From contig JAFEGJ010000001.1 of the NCBI GenBank assembly GCA_018240015.1, positions 302,250-366,249 on the forward strand: a stretch of 64,000 bases of DNA, given 5' to 3'. Source of the stretch: Verrucomicrobiota bacterium (lineage in GTDB: Bacteria; Chlamydiota; Chlamydiia; Chlamydiales; Rhabdochlamydiaceae). Below the pieces are notes generated by a model, which was not told the origin of the DNA, made no database searches, and worked only from the letters and a program-made list of their open reading frames with translations. Positions 1-8,124 of the stretch are shown here, one piece after another (the stretch's first letter is position 1; every line of letters starts with the position of its first letter). A program made the translations under genes and the position numbers.

Positions 1-1520
1 GCGATCAGAAGGTTGTCGGCGATGGCCTGAATAAAGACATGTTTTTCCACGCTTTCAATGATCATTTGCTGGGCTTGCAGCGCCGCGGTAAGCGCTGAGC
101 TGCCTGAATCGGTAAAAGCAGAAGACTGCAGTTTTAAGGCGACATCGACAAAGGCAGGAGAGGAGGGGTCGAGGTTCAGACCGTACATCGCGGTATGATA
201 GGTAGCTCTCAGGGTAAAGATCGTCTCGAAAACGGCAACGCCCATAGCAGCTCCTATCTGGCGCTGCACAGTAAAGAGTCCGGTGGCTTGCGACATTTTT
301 TCTTCCGGAATGGTGCTCAGTGTGATCGAAACAAGGGGAGCAAACATCAGCGCCATCGCGACACCGCGCCAAGCAAATAGCCACAATATCTCAGCTTTGC
401 TGGTGTAGAGGGTAAACTCAGCGTTGAAATAGTAAGTAACTCCCAGTCCGATAATCCCTAAAAAAACGAGAAGGCGCGCAGGAACCCATCTGATGAGAAG
501 CCCTGAAACAGCTCCGAAAACACCTTGGGCAAGACCTAAAGGCAGAAGGGCTAGGCCTGTGCTAATTTTAGAATATCCGAGTCCATTTTGGAGATAGAGT
601 GGTAAAAGAAAACTTGAGCCAAACAGAGTAAAAGAGAAGATGAAAAGAACGAGGTTGCCGAGGAAAAAATTCCTATCCCGAAAAACATGGATATTCACAA
701 CGGGGTGGGATGTGTGTAGTTCTGTCCACACAAATAAAAAAGCTCCGATGGCCGAAATCAAAAAGTAGGAGATGGTGTATTTCGATGTCCATCCTTCGGC
801 ATTCCAAGGAGCATTTCCGCTCGAGATGGCGACGATGAGAAAGATTAAGAAAACCGAGAGCCATAAAAATCCCCAGAAGTCGAACTTCTCAAACTTTTTT
901 CCTTCCGTTGTCTTCAAAATCACCCAAGCCGCGAGCATCGTTAGGGCCCCGATCGGGACGTTGATCAAGAAAATCCAGCTCCAATCGAGTTTTTCGATCA
1001 GATAACCGCCGACTGTGGGACCCAGAGAGATCGCGGCGGCGATCGAGATCGAATAAAAACCGAGAGGAATGATGCGTTTTTCAGGAGGAAACTCGTTGGT
1101 GAACAGAATCATCCCCACCGGTGTCAAAATCCCCCCTCCAATCCCCTGGATGACGCGAAAGGCGATGAGAAAGTGTAAGTCCTTGGCTATCGCGCACAAA
1201 TAGGAACTGGCGATAAAAATGATAAGGCCGAGCATGTAGGCTCTTCTAGATCCGATGTGGTCAGAAATCCATCCGGAAACAGCGAGCAAAATCGAAAGCG
1301 CCACCAAATATGCCGTCGAGACCCAGACGACCTCGCTAATGGTGACGCCGTAGGAGGCCATGATGCTAGGAATAGCCACGTTGACGATCGTGCCATCGAG
1401 AATCACCATGAACGTTCCGAGCATCACGGTGAAGAGAACGAGCCACCTATAGAGCTCATGGTCAGGTCTTAAGAAATCGAAGATCTCCATGGCGCGGAGG
1501 CGAAGGATACTCTCCTTCAT
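1..1520 (-). CDS. emrB: EmrB/QacA-type multidrug MFS permease (partial, C-terminus beyond the window)
   Basis: Reading the minus strand from ATG at 1,520 gives about 506 residues without a stop up to the window edge. After a short cytoplasmic leader come repeated hydrophobic segments. The first carries an MFS motif (FMVILDGTIVNVAIP) and the region after the second reads SGWISDHIGSRRAY, the loop 2-3 signature; a proline- and glycine-rich helix 5 also fits the 14-TM DHA2 drug:H+ antiporters. An SD-like GAGG lies about 7 nt before the start. It is downstream of the emrA-like gene with a palindromic element between them, so the pair probably forms an EmrAB-type efflux pump, with EmrA bridging to an outer-membrane channel not seen here. 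The substrate cannot be told from the sequence. Confidence 0.9.
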   Translation of the reverse strand, partial: MKESILRLRAMEIFDFLRPDHELYRWLVLFTVMLGTFMVILDGTIVNVAIPSIMASYGVTISEVVWVSTAYLVALSILLAVSGWISDHIGSRRAYMLGLIIFIASSYLCAIAKDLHFLIAFRVIQGIGGGILTPVGMILFTNEFPPEKRIIPLGFYSISIAAAISLGPTVGGYLIEKLDWSWIFLINVPIGALTMLAAWVILKTTEGKKFEKFDFWGFLWLSVFLIFLIVAISSGNAPWNAEGWTSKYTISYFLISAIGAFLFVWTELHTSHPVVNIHVFRDRNFFLGNLVLFIFSFTLFGSSFLLPLYLQNGLGYSKISTGLALLPLGLAQGVFGAVSGLLIRWVPARLLVFLGIIGLGVTYYFNAEFTLYTSKAEILWLFAWRGVAMALMFAPLVSITLSTIPEEKMSQATGLFTVQRQIGAAMGVAVFETIFTLRATYHTAMYGLNLDPSSPAFVDVALKLQSSAFTDSGSSALTAALQAQQMIIESVEKHVFIQAIADNLLI

Positions 1521-1534
1521 GTTTTACCTCATTT

Positions 1535-1701
1535 GGTAGGCTTGCACCAAACTCCACCCCCTATGGATCAAGCGGCGAAAAACGATCTGCTGCGTTGTCC
1601 TACTTCGCCAACCCCATAGAAGGGGTTGTCTGCATCGGACGCCTTGCATATCATTTTCCGGCGCATTGCTCTTAGGGGATGTTGTTCGGTGCAAGCCTAC
1701 C
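1535..1701. repeat. Long imperfect palindrome, element A, between emrA and emrB
   Basis: The outer arms GGTAGGCTTGCACC (1,535-1,548) and GGTGCAAGCCTACC (1,688-1,701) are a perfect 14-bp inverted repeat. Pairing continues imperfectly inward (CCCCCTA against TAGGGGA, CGGCGAAAAACGATCTGC against GCATATCATTTTCCGGCG). A central hairpin (AACCCC/GGGGTT near 1,600-1,617) closes the fold. Counted from TA to TA (1,537-1,699) it is 163 bp. The TAG stop of emrA lies inside its right arm. The core read on the minus strand resembles that of the element at 54,340. See findings for the family of four. Confidence 0.85.
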
Positions 1702-2635
1702 TCGTCTTAATTTTGATTTCGACGGACATGCCTGGCCGCAAATAGAGCCTTTCGTTTTCTGGGGAAGATTTGATGGAAATTCTCAAGGGAATCCGTTGCG
1801 TGACCTTGGTAAAATTCCCCGAGGCATTGTTGGCCGGAATGAGAGAAAATTGCGAAGCGGCCCCCGCTCCGATCATGACGACTTTCCCCTCCAGCCTTAA
1901 ATCAGGATAAGCATCGACTTTGATAATGACGGGATCTTGAAGACGAAGCGTGCGGATTTTTGTCTCTTCTAGATTGGCGCTCACCCACACCTGGGATAAA
2001 TCAAAGAGAGATAATACTGTTTGCCCCTGCTGGATAACGTCTCCCGCAAAGTGCCAGCGCCTGGCGATCACTCCATCGGAAGAAGCTTTCACTTGCGCCT
2101 CATTTAATTGCGTGGTGATCTGCTGCAAAGACGCCTGTTGCAAGGTGACCAGGGAAGAAAGAGACTGCGCCTCGGCGCGTGTGATTTCCCAGGCTTTTTG
2201 GACATGTTCCATCGCCTCGGTCGATAGGACTCCCGCCTGGAATTCTTCTGCCGAACGCTGAAGGTCTGACTGGGCCATTTCTACGCGGAGATTTTGCAAG
2301 ACTAATTGATCCTGGGCGTTGCGCAAGGCTGCCTCTGCTTTTTTCTTTTCTTCTTTCAAGAGAGTATCATCGACGCGGAAAAGGAGGTCTCCTTTTTTAA
2401 CCTTATCTCCCTCATCGACGAGCAGTTCAATGATTTTTCCTCCATGCGTTGAGCTCACAGAAATCTCGACGCCGTCGATATTCGCATCTTCGGTTCTCAC
2501 ATAGGGAAAAACATAGAATCGCCACCACCAAATGCCAAGAATAACTAAGATGACAAATGCAATGATGAGACCATAGATATTTTTCTTTTCACGAAAAATA
2601 GACGGGGGTACGCTCATACTCATAAGGCGCACCAT
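1697..2635 (-). CDS. emrA: HlyD/EmrA-type membrane fusion protein
   Basis: The 312-aa product has a short cytoplasmic N-terminus and one membrane helix (about residues 22-40, ending in WWWRFYVFPYVRTEDA). Then comes the split biotinyl-lipoyl domain (GGKIIELLVDEGDKVKKGD), a coiled-coil hairpin rich in Glu, Gln and Ala (about 85-165), and the returning lipoyl half (SSDGVIARRW, GDVIQQGQTVLSL) with a beta-barrel C-terminus. This is the canonical periplasmic adaptor order. The YVRTEDANIDG stretch is typical of EmrA. It partners with the MFS permease 177 nt downstream. No clear Shine-Dalgarno precedes ATG 2,635, and another ATG lies four codons in. The stop codon falls in palindromic element A. Confidence 0.9.
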   Translation of the reverse strand: MVRLMSMSVPPSIFREKKNIYGLIIAFVILVILGIWWWRFYVFPYVRTEDANIDGVEISVSSTHGGKIIELLVDEGDKVKKGDLLFRVDDTLLKEEKKKAEAALRNAQDQLVLQNLRVEMAQSDLQRSAEEFQAGVLSTEAMEHVQKAWEITRAEAQSLSSLVTLQQASLQQITTQLNEAQVKASSDGVIARRWHFAGDVIQQGQTVLSLFDLSQVWVSANLEETKIRTLRLQDPVIIKVDAYPDLRLEGKVVMIGAGAASQFSLIPANNASGNFTKVTQRIPLRISIKSSPENERLYLRPGMSVEIKIKTR

Positions 2636-2650
2636 AAATTAAAATATTTA

Positions 2651-3313
2651 TTATATCAACCCCCAATCTATGCCTGTCTGACCCCATTGTTTCAAAAAGT
2701 CATTGGCTTTTGAGAAGTGGCGGCAGCCAAAGAACCCATCCACTGAATACGGCGACGGGTGAGCGGCTTGTAGGACAGCGTGGTGGGTTCCGAGAAGTCG
2801 ATGCCCCTTTTCTTGGGCTGACTTTCCCCACAGCATAAAGACCATGGGCTCCTTTCTTTGCGCCAACACATCGATGACGGCATCTGTGAATCGCTCCCAT
2901 CCTTTATCATGGTGGGATTTAGGTTCTCCAGCCCGGACAGTCAAAGTCGCATTGAGCAGTAAGACCCCCTGCCGCGCCCAACCCTCAAGACAGCCATGAT
3001 TAGGAATGGGCACCTGCAAATCTTTATTCAATTCGAGAAAGATGTTTTTAAGAGATGGGGGTGGTTTTACTCCCTTAGGCACACTGAACGACAATCCGTG
3101 CGCCTGACCGGCTCCATGGTAGGGATCTTGACCCACAATCACCACCTTGACCTTATCATAAGGGGTATGGGCAAAGGCATTGAAGACTAAATCCTCTGGA
3201 GGATACACGGGGCTCTTCTCCTCCGCCAAAAACTTTTTTAGATCAGCAATATAGGGCTTGTTGATCTCATCTTTTAATTTTTCATACCAACTTTTTTCGA
3301 TCGTCATCCCCAC
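2651..3313 (-). CDS. ung: Uracil-DNA glycosylase, family 1
   Basis: Removes uracil from DNA to start base-excision repair. The 220-aa product is full length for the family. The water-activating loop GQDPYHG is at residues 61-67 (catalytic Asp63), the uracil-binding part VLLLNATLTV is in mid-protein, and the DNA-intercalation loop HPSPYS is near residue 185. AAGGAGG sits 5 nt before GTG at 3,313 and 11 nt before an in-frame ATG at 3,307, so either may be used. The gene ends 16 nt before emrA on the same strand. It faces the small ORF at 3,362 across a 48-nt divergent intergenic region. Confidence 0.97.
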   Translation of the reverse strand: MGMTIEKSWYEKLKDEINKPYIADLKKFLAEEKSPVYPPEDLVFNAFAHTPYDKVKVVIVGQDPYHGAGQAHGLSFSVPKGVKPPPSLKNIFLELNKDLQVPIPNHGCLEGWARQGVLLLNATLTVRAGEPKSHHDKGWERFTDAVIDVLAQRKEPMVFMLWGKSAQEKGHRLLGTHHAVLQAAHPSPYSVDGFFGCRHFSKANDFLKQWGQTGIDWGLI

Positions 3314-3361
3314 GCCTACCTCCTTGACTTTAAGAGAACTTCCTCTTACTATGAGTTCCCT

Positions 3362-3616
3362 ATGAAAGACTTGGCTGAAAACAATTTAATCCGTTTTAAG
3401 AATATTTCTAAGAAAAAAGAAACAATGTACGCCAATTTCAAGGTCAAAGGCGTGCGGTCTGGTGTTAATTTCTCCGCCTCGATCTCTGTAGACATTTCTG
3501 CAGCTGAGGTCCATCCCGGCGACGTTCTTGAAAAAATCATCGAAGAATGTGCCCGCATTGGCGCGAAAGAATTTGCCAAAGCCGAGTTTCAGTTTGAAGG
3601 TCTTAGTTCAATATAA
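3362..3616 (+). CDS. Small conserved-looking protein of unknown function
   Basis: 84 aa, mixed charge, no signal peptide or membrane helix. A beta-rich middle (NFKVKGVRSGVNFSASISVD) is followed by an amphipathic helix (GDVLEKIIEECARIGAKEFA), suggesting a compact alpha/beta fold. No recognisable family. Codon pattern and balanced composition look coding, and it fills the gap between ung and tRNA-Pro exactly. No strong Shine-Dalgarno precedes ATG 3,362. An internal ATG at 3,425, preceded by a purine-rich AAGAAAAAAGAA, is an alternative start that would keep the folded part. Confidence 0.6.
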   Translation: MKDLAENNLIRFKNISKKKETMYANFKVKGVRSGVNFSASISVDISAAEVHPGDVLEKIIEECARIGAKEFAKAEFQFEGLSSI

Positions 3617-3620
3617 TTCT

Positions 3621-3695
3621 CTGGGTGTAGCGCAGCCTGGCTAGCGCACTTGCATGGGGTGCAAGGGGTCGGTGGTTCAAATCCACTCACCCAGA
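3621..3695 (+). tRNA. tRNA-Pro (anticodon GGG)
   Basis: A complete cloverleaf can be drawn: acceptor CTGGGTG/CACCCAG with discriminator A, D stem GCGC/GCGC, anticodon stem CTTGC/GCAAG around loop ATGGGGT (anticodon GGG at 34-36, G at 37), variable GGGTC, and T stem GGTGG/CCACT with loop TTCAAAT. CCA is not encoded. A short T run follows directly (3,696-3,701) and may help end transcription. dinD, on the opposite strand, ends 5 nt beyond the 3' end, which makes this tRNA a possible insertion site for that gene. Confidence 0.96.
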
Positions 3696-3699
3696 TTTT

Positions 3700-4566
3700 T
3701 TAGAGAGGCAACAACCCTGAATCTTTGTCATCCAAAAGCAGCTTTGGTTTAGCCTGTTTTAAACGTTTTTCTACTTTTTTGATGTGCTCCGCAGGAGGAA
3801 GGTATTCAGGCGGCGTTCCGCCAATTTTAGCGATGGCAGCTCGTACCTCCTTTCCAACTAATTCATGCGCTTCAATCGCGTCTCTTTGGTTTCTGATGTT
3901 TTCCCGCTTTAGCTTTTCGCGTGTTTGAGTCATTCGGAACTGGTTGGCAGCCAATTCAGTTCTATCCATTCGATCCATCAGCTGTTCTTTTGGGTCAATT
4001 CCCTTGCGCGCTTTAATGGCCTCAGAGCCCAATCCTTCATATAACCCTTTGTATCCTGCATCGTGGAAGATTCCGAACATTTTATTTTGGACTCCTGCAT
4101 CACGAGCAGCTCCAGAAAGAGCTTTGAAGTCTTGCGAAGCCTGCTTGCGCATTTCTAATCTCTCAAGATCTGCCACTGCTTTGTCTGTTAGCTCTTGACG
4201 CCGCGTTTGAATCGCAAAATATTTCTGGGCGTGCGCAATTTCAGGTTTTCTGGGATCTCCATTCTGGGCGATGAGGTAGCAAGCAAAACGCGAAAGATGG
4301 TAATCCTCAACAACTTGTGTCCGCCCTTTTCCACTTATTATTGGGTTGCCGGCGCCGGCAAAGTGATGACTTGGATCGTTTCCAGACTGTTTGCAAGATT
4401 CGATGGCTTTGTGGATAGCATTTTCGAACCGGCGCCACTGAGAGTAACCCAGGTGTGGCTGCAAGCTCCTGGCGCTCCAATACTCAACGCCATGCTGGTT
4501 GAATTTTTTGAGATCTTCAAATGACAATTTATTAAGAATCAAGTGATTTTCTTTGCTATTTTCCAT
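3700..4566 (-). CDS. dinD: DinD-family protein (DNA-damage-inducible D)
   Basis: Matches E. coli DinD through its length as I recall that protein: an N-terminal BRO/antirepressor-like helix region (NQHGVEYWSARSLQPHLGYS), then DYHLSRFACYLIAQNGDPRK and YFAIQTRRQELTD, the family's most conserved stretch, and a charged helical C-terminus. E. coli DinD is SOS-induced and acts on RecA filaments. ATG 4,566 gives 288 aa and matches the family N-terminus; the frame is open about 20 codons further upstream, but that stretch looks non-coding. No LexA-type operator is visible and chlamydiae generally lack LexA. Its position beside a tRNA 3' end suggests acquisition by transfer. Confidence 0.9.
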   Translation of the reverse strand: MENSKENHLILNKLSFEDLKKFNQHGVEYWSARSLQPHLGYSQWRRFENAIHKAIESCKQSGNDPSHHFAGAGNPIISGKGRTQVVEDYHLSRFACYLIAQNGDPRKPEIAHAQKYFAIQTRRQELTDKAVADLERLEMRKQASQDFKALSGAARDAGVQNKMFGIFHDAGYKGLYEGLGSEAIKARKGIDPKEQLMDRMDRTELAANQFRMTQTREKLKRENIRNQRDAIEAHELVGKEVRAAIAKIGGTPPEYLPPAEHIKKVEKRLKQAKPKLLLDDKDSGLLPL

Positions 4567-4674
4567 AAACATACTCAATATCTTTCGAAAGCAAGAAGAA
4601 GCATATTCAGAAAAAAGATTTTGCACAACCGATCCACAAGATTTCTTTGGGCGACTTATGTACCCTCGGCGCTG

Positions 4675-5085
4675 CTAAATTACGACACAGAGGGGAAAGG
4701 TTTTTATCCCAGACCAGCCTGTCGTCTGAAGTAAAACAGGTAACAGAGAAAAAAAGAGACTCGTCTTTGCCTTAACATTCCCCATGCTACCAATCACGAC
4801 AACAGCAGTCATAAAAGCAAGGCCTTGATCGAAAGTTGAAAATGTACCCGACTCAAAGCGCTCGTTTCCTTTTTTTAATAAAACCAGACAAACGACCTGG
4901 ATAACAACAGCACAGACACCTAAAAACCCTCCATTAAGTCCTGCGACGAGGTTGCCCCGGGATAAAACAAAGCTGACAGAAAAAGAATACGCAAAGCTTT
5001 TAACAATGGATGGCACCGCATCACCTGGAAGTGATGGAACCCTGCACCTCAACCACTCCTGCGCCTGACCGAAAAACGTATTCAT
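4675..5085 (-). CDS. Hypothetical membrane protein
   Basis: 136 aa from ATG 5,085. Two or three hydrophobic segments are visible (SLVAGLNGG-like region into GVCAVVIQVVCLVLL, then a stretch around FMTAVVVIGSMG, and FFSLLPVLL near the end), with a basic loop between (LKKGNERFE). The frame stays open upstream to a GTG at 5,235, but that extension overlaps the DnaA-box-like repeats at 5,101-5,240 and reads as low-quality protein, so the shorter start is preferred. No Shine-Dalgarno supports either start. No family recognised. If it is not real, 4,567-5,304 is a 738-nt non-coding region. Confidence 0.5.
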   Translation of the reverse strand: MNTFFGQAQEWLRCRVPSLPGDAVPSIVKSFAYSFSVSFVLSRGNLVAGLNGGFLGVCAVVIQVVCLVLLKKGNERFESGTFSTFDQGLAFMTAVVVIGSMGNVKAKTSLFFSLLPVLLQTTGWSGIKTFPLCVVI

Positions 5086-5100
5086 AAAAACGATTGTAAG

Positions 5101-5240
5101 CCAAAAAAAGTCTGTTGTCGATAACCTTGTTGAAACCTTGTTGGGCGTCAAATTACCAACATTTTCAACAAGAAAAAGAGGGGTTATAAACACCCAAAAT
5201 TCTCTATAGAAAACAGGAGTTATCGACAACTCCACAGTCT
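5101..5240. other. AT-rich stretch with DnaA-box-like sites; possible replication origin
   Basis: TTATCGACA, one mismatch from the DnaA box TTATCCACA, occurs at 5,220-5,228 on the plus strand and at 5,116-5,124 on the minus strand. Looser matches are TTATAAACA (5,184-5,192) and TTTTCAACA (5,162-5,170). Direct repeats CCTTGTTGAAA and CCTTGTTGGGC lie side by side from about 5,125. The second box sits in a small palindrome (GGAGTT ATCGAC AACTCC, 5,216-5,233). An A-rich segment (5,240-5,275) follows. Genes point away on both sides. No dnaA or dnaN gene is in the window, so this is a weak call. Confidence 0.3.
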
Positions 5241-5304
5241 TTGAAGAAGAATAAAAAATAGAAGATTAAAATAGGACTGCTGAATAAGATGGACGTGGGT
5301 AGCT

Positions 5305-5958
5305 ATGAAAGATTTTTCTCCCATGCAATTCTTTTCTCTCGAGAAATTTGCGCATGCCGTGTTGTTTAAAGGGGAATTTGTTTGGCAGGCTTTGCAAGCC
5401 CTTCTTCCCTATTTAGAAAAACAAAAGCTGGGAAAAATCGAAAGTCCTATCGTCGATGGCGTCTACTTACAAAACAAGGAGACGATTTCGATTGGAACCG
5501 GATGTCATATAGAACCGGGCGCTTTCATTGAGGGGCCTTGTATCATTGGTCCCAAAACGACGATTCGGCATGGGGCTTACATTCGGGGCGGGGTGATCGT
5601 GGGGTCTGACGCAGTGATTGGTCACGCTACAGAAATTAAACATTCGATTCTTTTAAATGGCGCTAAAGCACCCCATCTCAATTATGTGGGAGACTCGATC
5701 TTGGGAGCGGATGTGAATTTGGGAGCAGGCGCTGTGCTAGCAAACTTCCGCGCCGATCACGCCGAGATCGTTATCCACAAAAAGTTTTCGACAGGTATGA
5801 ACAAGCTGGGCGCCATCATCGGAGACAAAACGCAGCTGGGTTGCAATGCCGTCACCAACCCAGGCACACTCATCGGTCCAGAATCTTTTTGCCTTCCTTG
5901 TCTTAGTATCGGCGGTGTTTTTCCACAGAAGAGTCAAATTCGGGAGTCTACATGGTAA
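5305..5958 (+). CDS. Left-handed beta-helix acyltransferase-like protein (GlmU C-domain-like)
   Basis: 217 aa. From about residue 55 the protein consists of hexapeptide repeats ([LIV]GxxxxI), for example ISIGTGCHIEPGAFIEG, CIIGPKTTIRHGAYI and ILGADVNLGAGAVLANF, which fold as a left-handed beta-helix. The NFRAD and GCNAVTNPGTLIG segments recall the acetyl-CoA domain of GlmU, but the uridylyltransferase domain is missing, so the substrate is unknown. The N-terminal 50 residues are helical and lack repeats. The stop overlaps the start of ispA by 7 nt. As I recall, C. trachomatis has the same acyltransferase-ispA pair. Confidence 0.8.
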   Translation: MKDFSPMQFFSLEKFAHAVLFKGEFVWQALQALLPYLEKQKLGKIESPIVDGVYLQNKETISIGTGCHIEPGAFIEGPCIIGPKTTIRHGAYIRGGVIVGSDAVIGHATEIKHSILLNGAKAPHLNYVGDSILGADVNLGAGAVLANFRADHAEIVIHKKFSTGMNKLGAIIGDKTQLGCNAVTNPGTLIGPESFCLPCLSIGGVFPQKSQIRESTW

Positions 5959-6842
5959 TGACATTAGAGAGTCCTAAGAGCTCTCATTTTTATTTTCAGC
6001 TCGACAAAATCGAACAAGAAATCGCCAAAAGTATTGTCAACTTGGGCGAAAAAACCAAACTGCGAGATGCTTGCGAATATGCTTTAAAAAGCAAAGGGAA
6101 GCGTTTTAGACCACTCATTGTGATGTTGACAGCCGAAGGCATCGGTCAGGGATATAATGTGTCAGAAGCAGCCATGGCTGCTGAATTTTTCCACACAGCC
6201 TCGCTCATCGCCGACGATCTACCATCGATGGATAATGAAGAAGAGCGAAGGGGTCTTCCTTGCACCCACAAAGTTTACGGTGAGTCGATTGCTCTTTTAT
6301 CGACCTATGCGCTCATTTGTGCGGCTTTTGAGAAGATTACACAAAATGGCGACACCCTCCGCGCTTCTGGCTGCGCCTCAGCCGATTATGCGACCACTTT
6401 GGCGGTTCAACATGTCAGCCACATTGGCGGAATTTGCGGGGGTGTTGGCGGGCAATATCTCGATTTATTCCCCCCCCAACTATCCCTCGATTCGATTAAG
6501 CAGATTATCTACAAAAAAACCGTGACACTCTTTGAGGTGTCGTTTGTTTTGGGATGGATTTTTGGAGGCGGAGATCTGACGCGCCTAGATATGATCAAAC
6601 GCGTCGCTCTTCATTTTGGGATGGCCTTTCAAATCGCCGATGATATTGGGGATCTGGCTCAAGATGAAAAGAAGCAAAAGCCGATCAATTTTGCCCGGTT
6701 TGTGGGGAAAGAGAGATCTCTTTTTCTTTTTGAAGAAGAACTGCGCATGTTCCAAAAGAGTTTGCAGCAACTCGATCTTCTGACACCTTCTTTTCAGAAG
6801 ATGTCAGACTTGCTCAATAAACAGGTTGCAGAAAAGTATTAA
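5952..6842 (+). CDS. ispA: Polyprenyl (farnesyl/geranylgeranyl-type) diphosphate synthase
   Basis: Condenses isopentenyl and allylic diphosphates to make C15-C20 prenyl chains for undecaprenyl and quinone synthesis. In the 296-aa product the first Asp-rich motif is DDLPSMD (Asp88, Asp89, Asp94) followed by NEEERRG, and the second is ADDIGD near residue 230. The KGKRFRP motif that binds the homoallylic diphosphate is at about 48-54. The two-residue insert in the first motif (DDxxxxD) is the bacterial FPPS form. Translation is probably coupled to the upstream acyltransferase gene. The 3' end overlaps recA by 4 nt tail to tail. Confidence 0.95.
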   Translation: MVMTLESPKSSHFYFQLDKIEQEIAKSIVNLGEKTKLRDACEYALKSKGKRFRPLIVMLTAEGIGQGYNVSEAAMAAEFFHTASLIADDLPSMDNEEERRGLPCTHKVYGESIALLSTYALICAAFEKITQNGDTLRASGCASADYATTLAVQHVSHIGGICGGVGGQYLDLFPPQLSLDSIKQIIYKKTVTLFEVSFVLGWIFGGGDLTRLDMIKRVALHFGMAFQIADDIGDLAQDEKKQKPINFARFVGKERSLFLFEEELRMFQKSLQQLDLLTPSFQKMSDLLNKQVAEKY

Positions 6843-7894
6843 ACTTCTGCTTCTTCTTGTTCTTCTATTTCAGCTCTAACGGGTGCGTTTATAGCTTTTT
6901 CTGCTGCTTTGGCGAGAACTTGTTTTTCGATTTCATCGGCGAGTTTGGGATTTTTCTTCAGTTCATCGCGAACGGCTTCCTTGCCCTGACCAAGACGGTT
7001 GCCGCCATAGCTAAACCAGGCGCCTTTTTTCTCGATGATGCCCATGTCGCTTCCGAGATCGATCAGCGAACCGATGCGCGAAATGCCTTCGTTAAAGAGG
7101 ATATCGAACTCTGCTACTTGGAACGGCGGAGCTACTTTGTTTTTAACGACTTTGACTTTCACGCGGTTGCCGATATCGGTGTTGTCGGGTCCTTTAATGC
7201 TGCCGATGCGGCGGATATCCAGGCGAACAGAGGCGTAAAATTTCAGAGCGCGGCCACCCGTTGTAGTCTCGGGGTTGCCAAACATGACGCCGATTTTTTC
7301 ACGGATTTGGTTGATGAAGATGGCGCAGGTGTTGCTCTTTGAAAGGGTTGCCGTGAGTTTGCGCAGAGCTTGCGACATCATGCGGGCTTGGAGTCCCATG
7401 AACTGATCACCGATCTCTCCTTCGAGTTCGTTTTTAGGAACGAGCGCGGCGACCGAGTCAATGACGATGACATCGACAGCATTAGAACGCGCGAGGACTT
7501 CAGCGATGTTGAGAGCTTCTTCTCCTGAAGTGGGTTGGGAAATCATGAGTTCATCGATGTTCACACCCAGGCGTGCTGCGTAATTGGGATCGAGGGCATG
7601 CTCTGCGTCGATATAGGCGGCGAGGCCTCCCATTTTTTGAGCATTCGCGACGATGTGGGTTGCGAGTGTCGATTTACCAGAAGATTCTGGGCCGAAGATT
7701 TCGATGATACGACCGCGGGGAACACCACCGATGCCCAGAGCAATATCGAGAGAAACGGCACCAGTGGGGATGACGCTGATTTCGCGGGCGGCAGAATGTT
7801 TTCCTAGCGTCATGACGGCGCCTTCGCCGAATTGTTTTTCAATTTGAGAAATGGCAAGTTCGAGGGCTTTTTTCTTTCCTTGGTCTTGTGACAT
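6839..7894 (-). CDS. recA: Recombinase RecA
   Basis: Complete 351-aa RecA: Walker [10 protein letters not shown] at 68-76, catalytic Glu region [14 protein letters not shown], Walker [11 protein letters not shown], the L1 loop ([11 protein letters not shown]), and the L2 loop with [19 protein letters not shown]. The C-terminus is short and acidic ([10 protein letters not shown]). AAGGAGT lies 8 nt before ATG 7,894. It directs strand exchange and recombinational repair. The promoter must lie in or beyond the palindromic element that separates it from glk. No LexA-type operator was seen. dinD, whose product modulates RecA in E. coli, is 2.3 kb away. Confidence 0.98.
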   Translation of the reverse strand: MSQDQGKKKALELAISQIEKQFGEGAVMTLGKHSAAREISVIPTGAVSLDIALGIGGVPRGRIIEIFGPESSGKSTLATHIVANAQKMGGLAAYIDAEHALDPNYAARLGVNIDELMISQPTSGEEALNIAEVLARSNAVDVIVIDSVAALVPKNELEGEIGDQFMGLQARMMSQALRKLTATLSKSNTCAIFINQIREKIGVMFGNPETTTGGRALKFYASVRLDIRRIGSIKGPDNTDIGNRVKVKVVKNKVAPPFQVAEFDILFNEGISRIGSLIDLGSDMGIIEKKGAWFSYGGNRLGQGKEAVRDELKKNPKLADEIEKQVLAKAAEKAINAPVRAEIEEQEEAEV

Positions 7895-7912
7895 AAAGAG
7901 ACTCCTTTTATT

Positions 7913-8081
7913 TAACGTAAGTTTTGGATAACCGCTCTATGAAGGACGGTAAGATTTTGAATGGATTTTGTGCTGCAGTGAGTGAAGCTGGCGTCGAAGA
8001 CGCCGCCAGCGAACGAACTGTGGCACAAAAGACGCCAAAAGATGGCGCCTTTCATAGGGTGCTTATCCAATACTTGCGTTA
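7913..8081. repeat. Long imperfect palindrome, element B, between recA and glk
   Basis: 169 bp from TA to TA. Left end TAACGTAAGTTTTGGATAA pairs with the right end, whose reverse complement is TAACGCAAGTATTGGATAA, and pairing continues through CTATGAA/TTCATAG. A second inverted pair is inside (TTTTGTGCTGCAGT, and ACTGTGGCACAAAA near 8,020-8,035). The centre is a strong hairpin (GCTGGCGTC gaa GACGCCGCCAGC, about 7,990-8,013). It fills nearly all of the recA-glk divergent region, so promoters of both genes probably lie in or beside it. It is open in the glk frame from a TTG at 7,924. Confidence 0.85.
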
Positions 8082-8124
8082 TATTAGCTTGACTTGGAAA
8101 TGGCTTCTCGTCAAGAAAGAAAAT

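Noticed and set aside
5086-5235. Extended start (GTG 5,235) for the membrane protein at 4,675
   Set aside because: The added 50 codons overlap repeated DnaA-box-like words and show no protein-like pattern; ATG 5,085 preferred.
7924-8124. N-terminal extension of glucokinase from TTG 7,924
   Set aside because: The 67 extra codons come from palindromic element B and its flank; the conserved Glk N-terminus starts at ATG 8,125.
7895-8124. LexA-type SOS box near recA or dinD
   Set aside because: No CTG-N10-CAG-like operator placed at a promoter; chance CTG/CAG words occur only within the palindrome.
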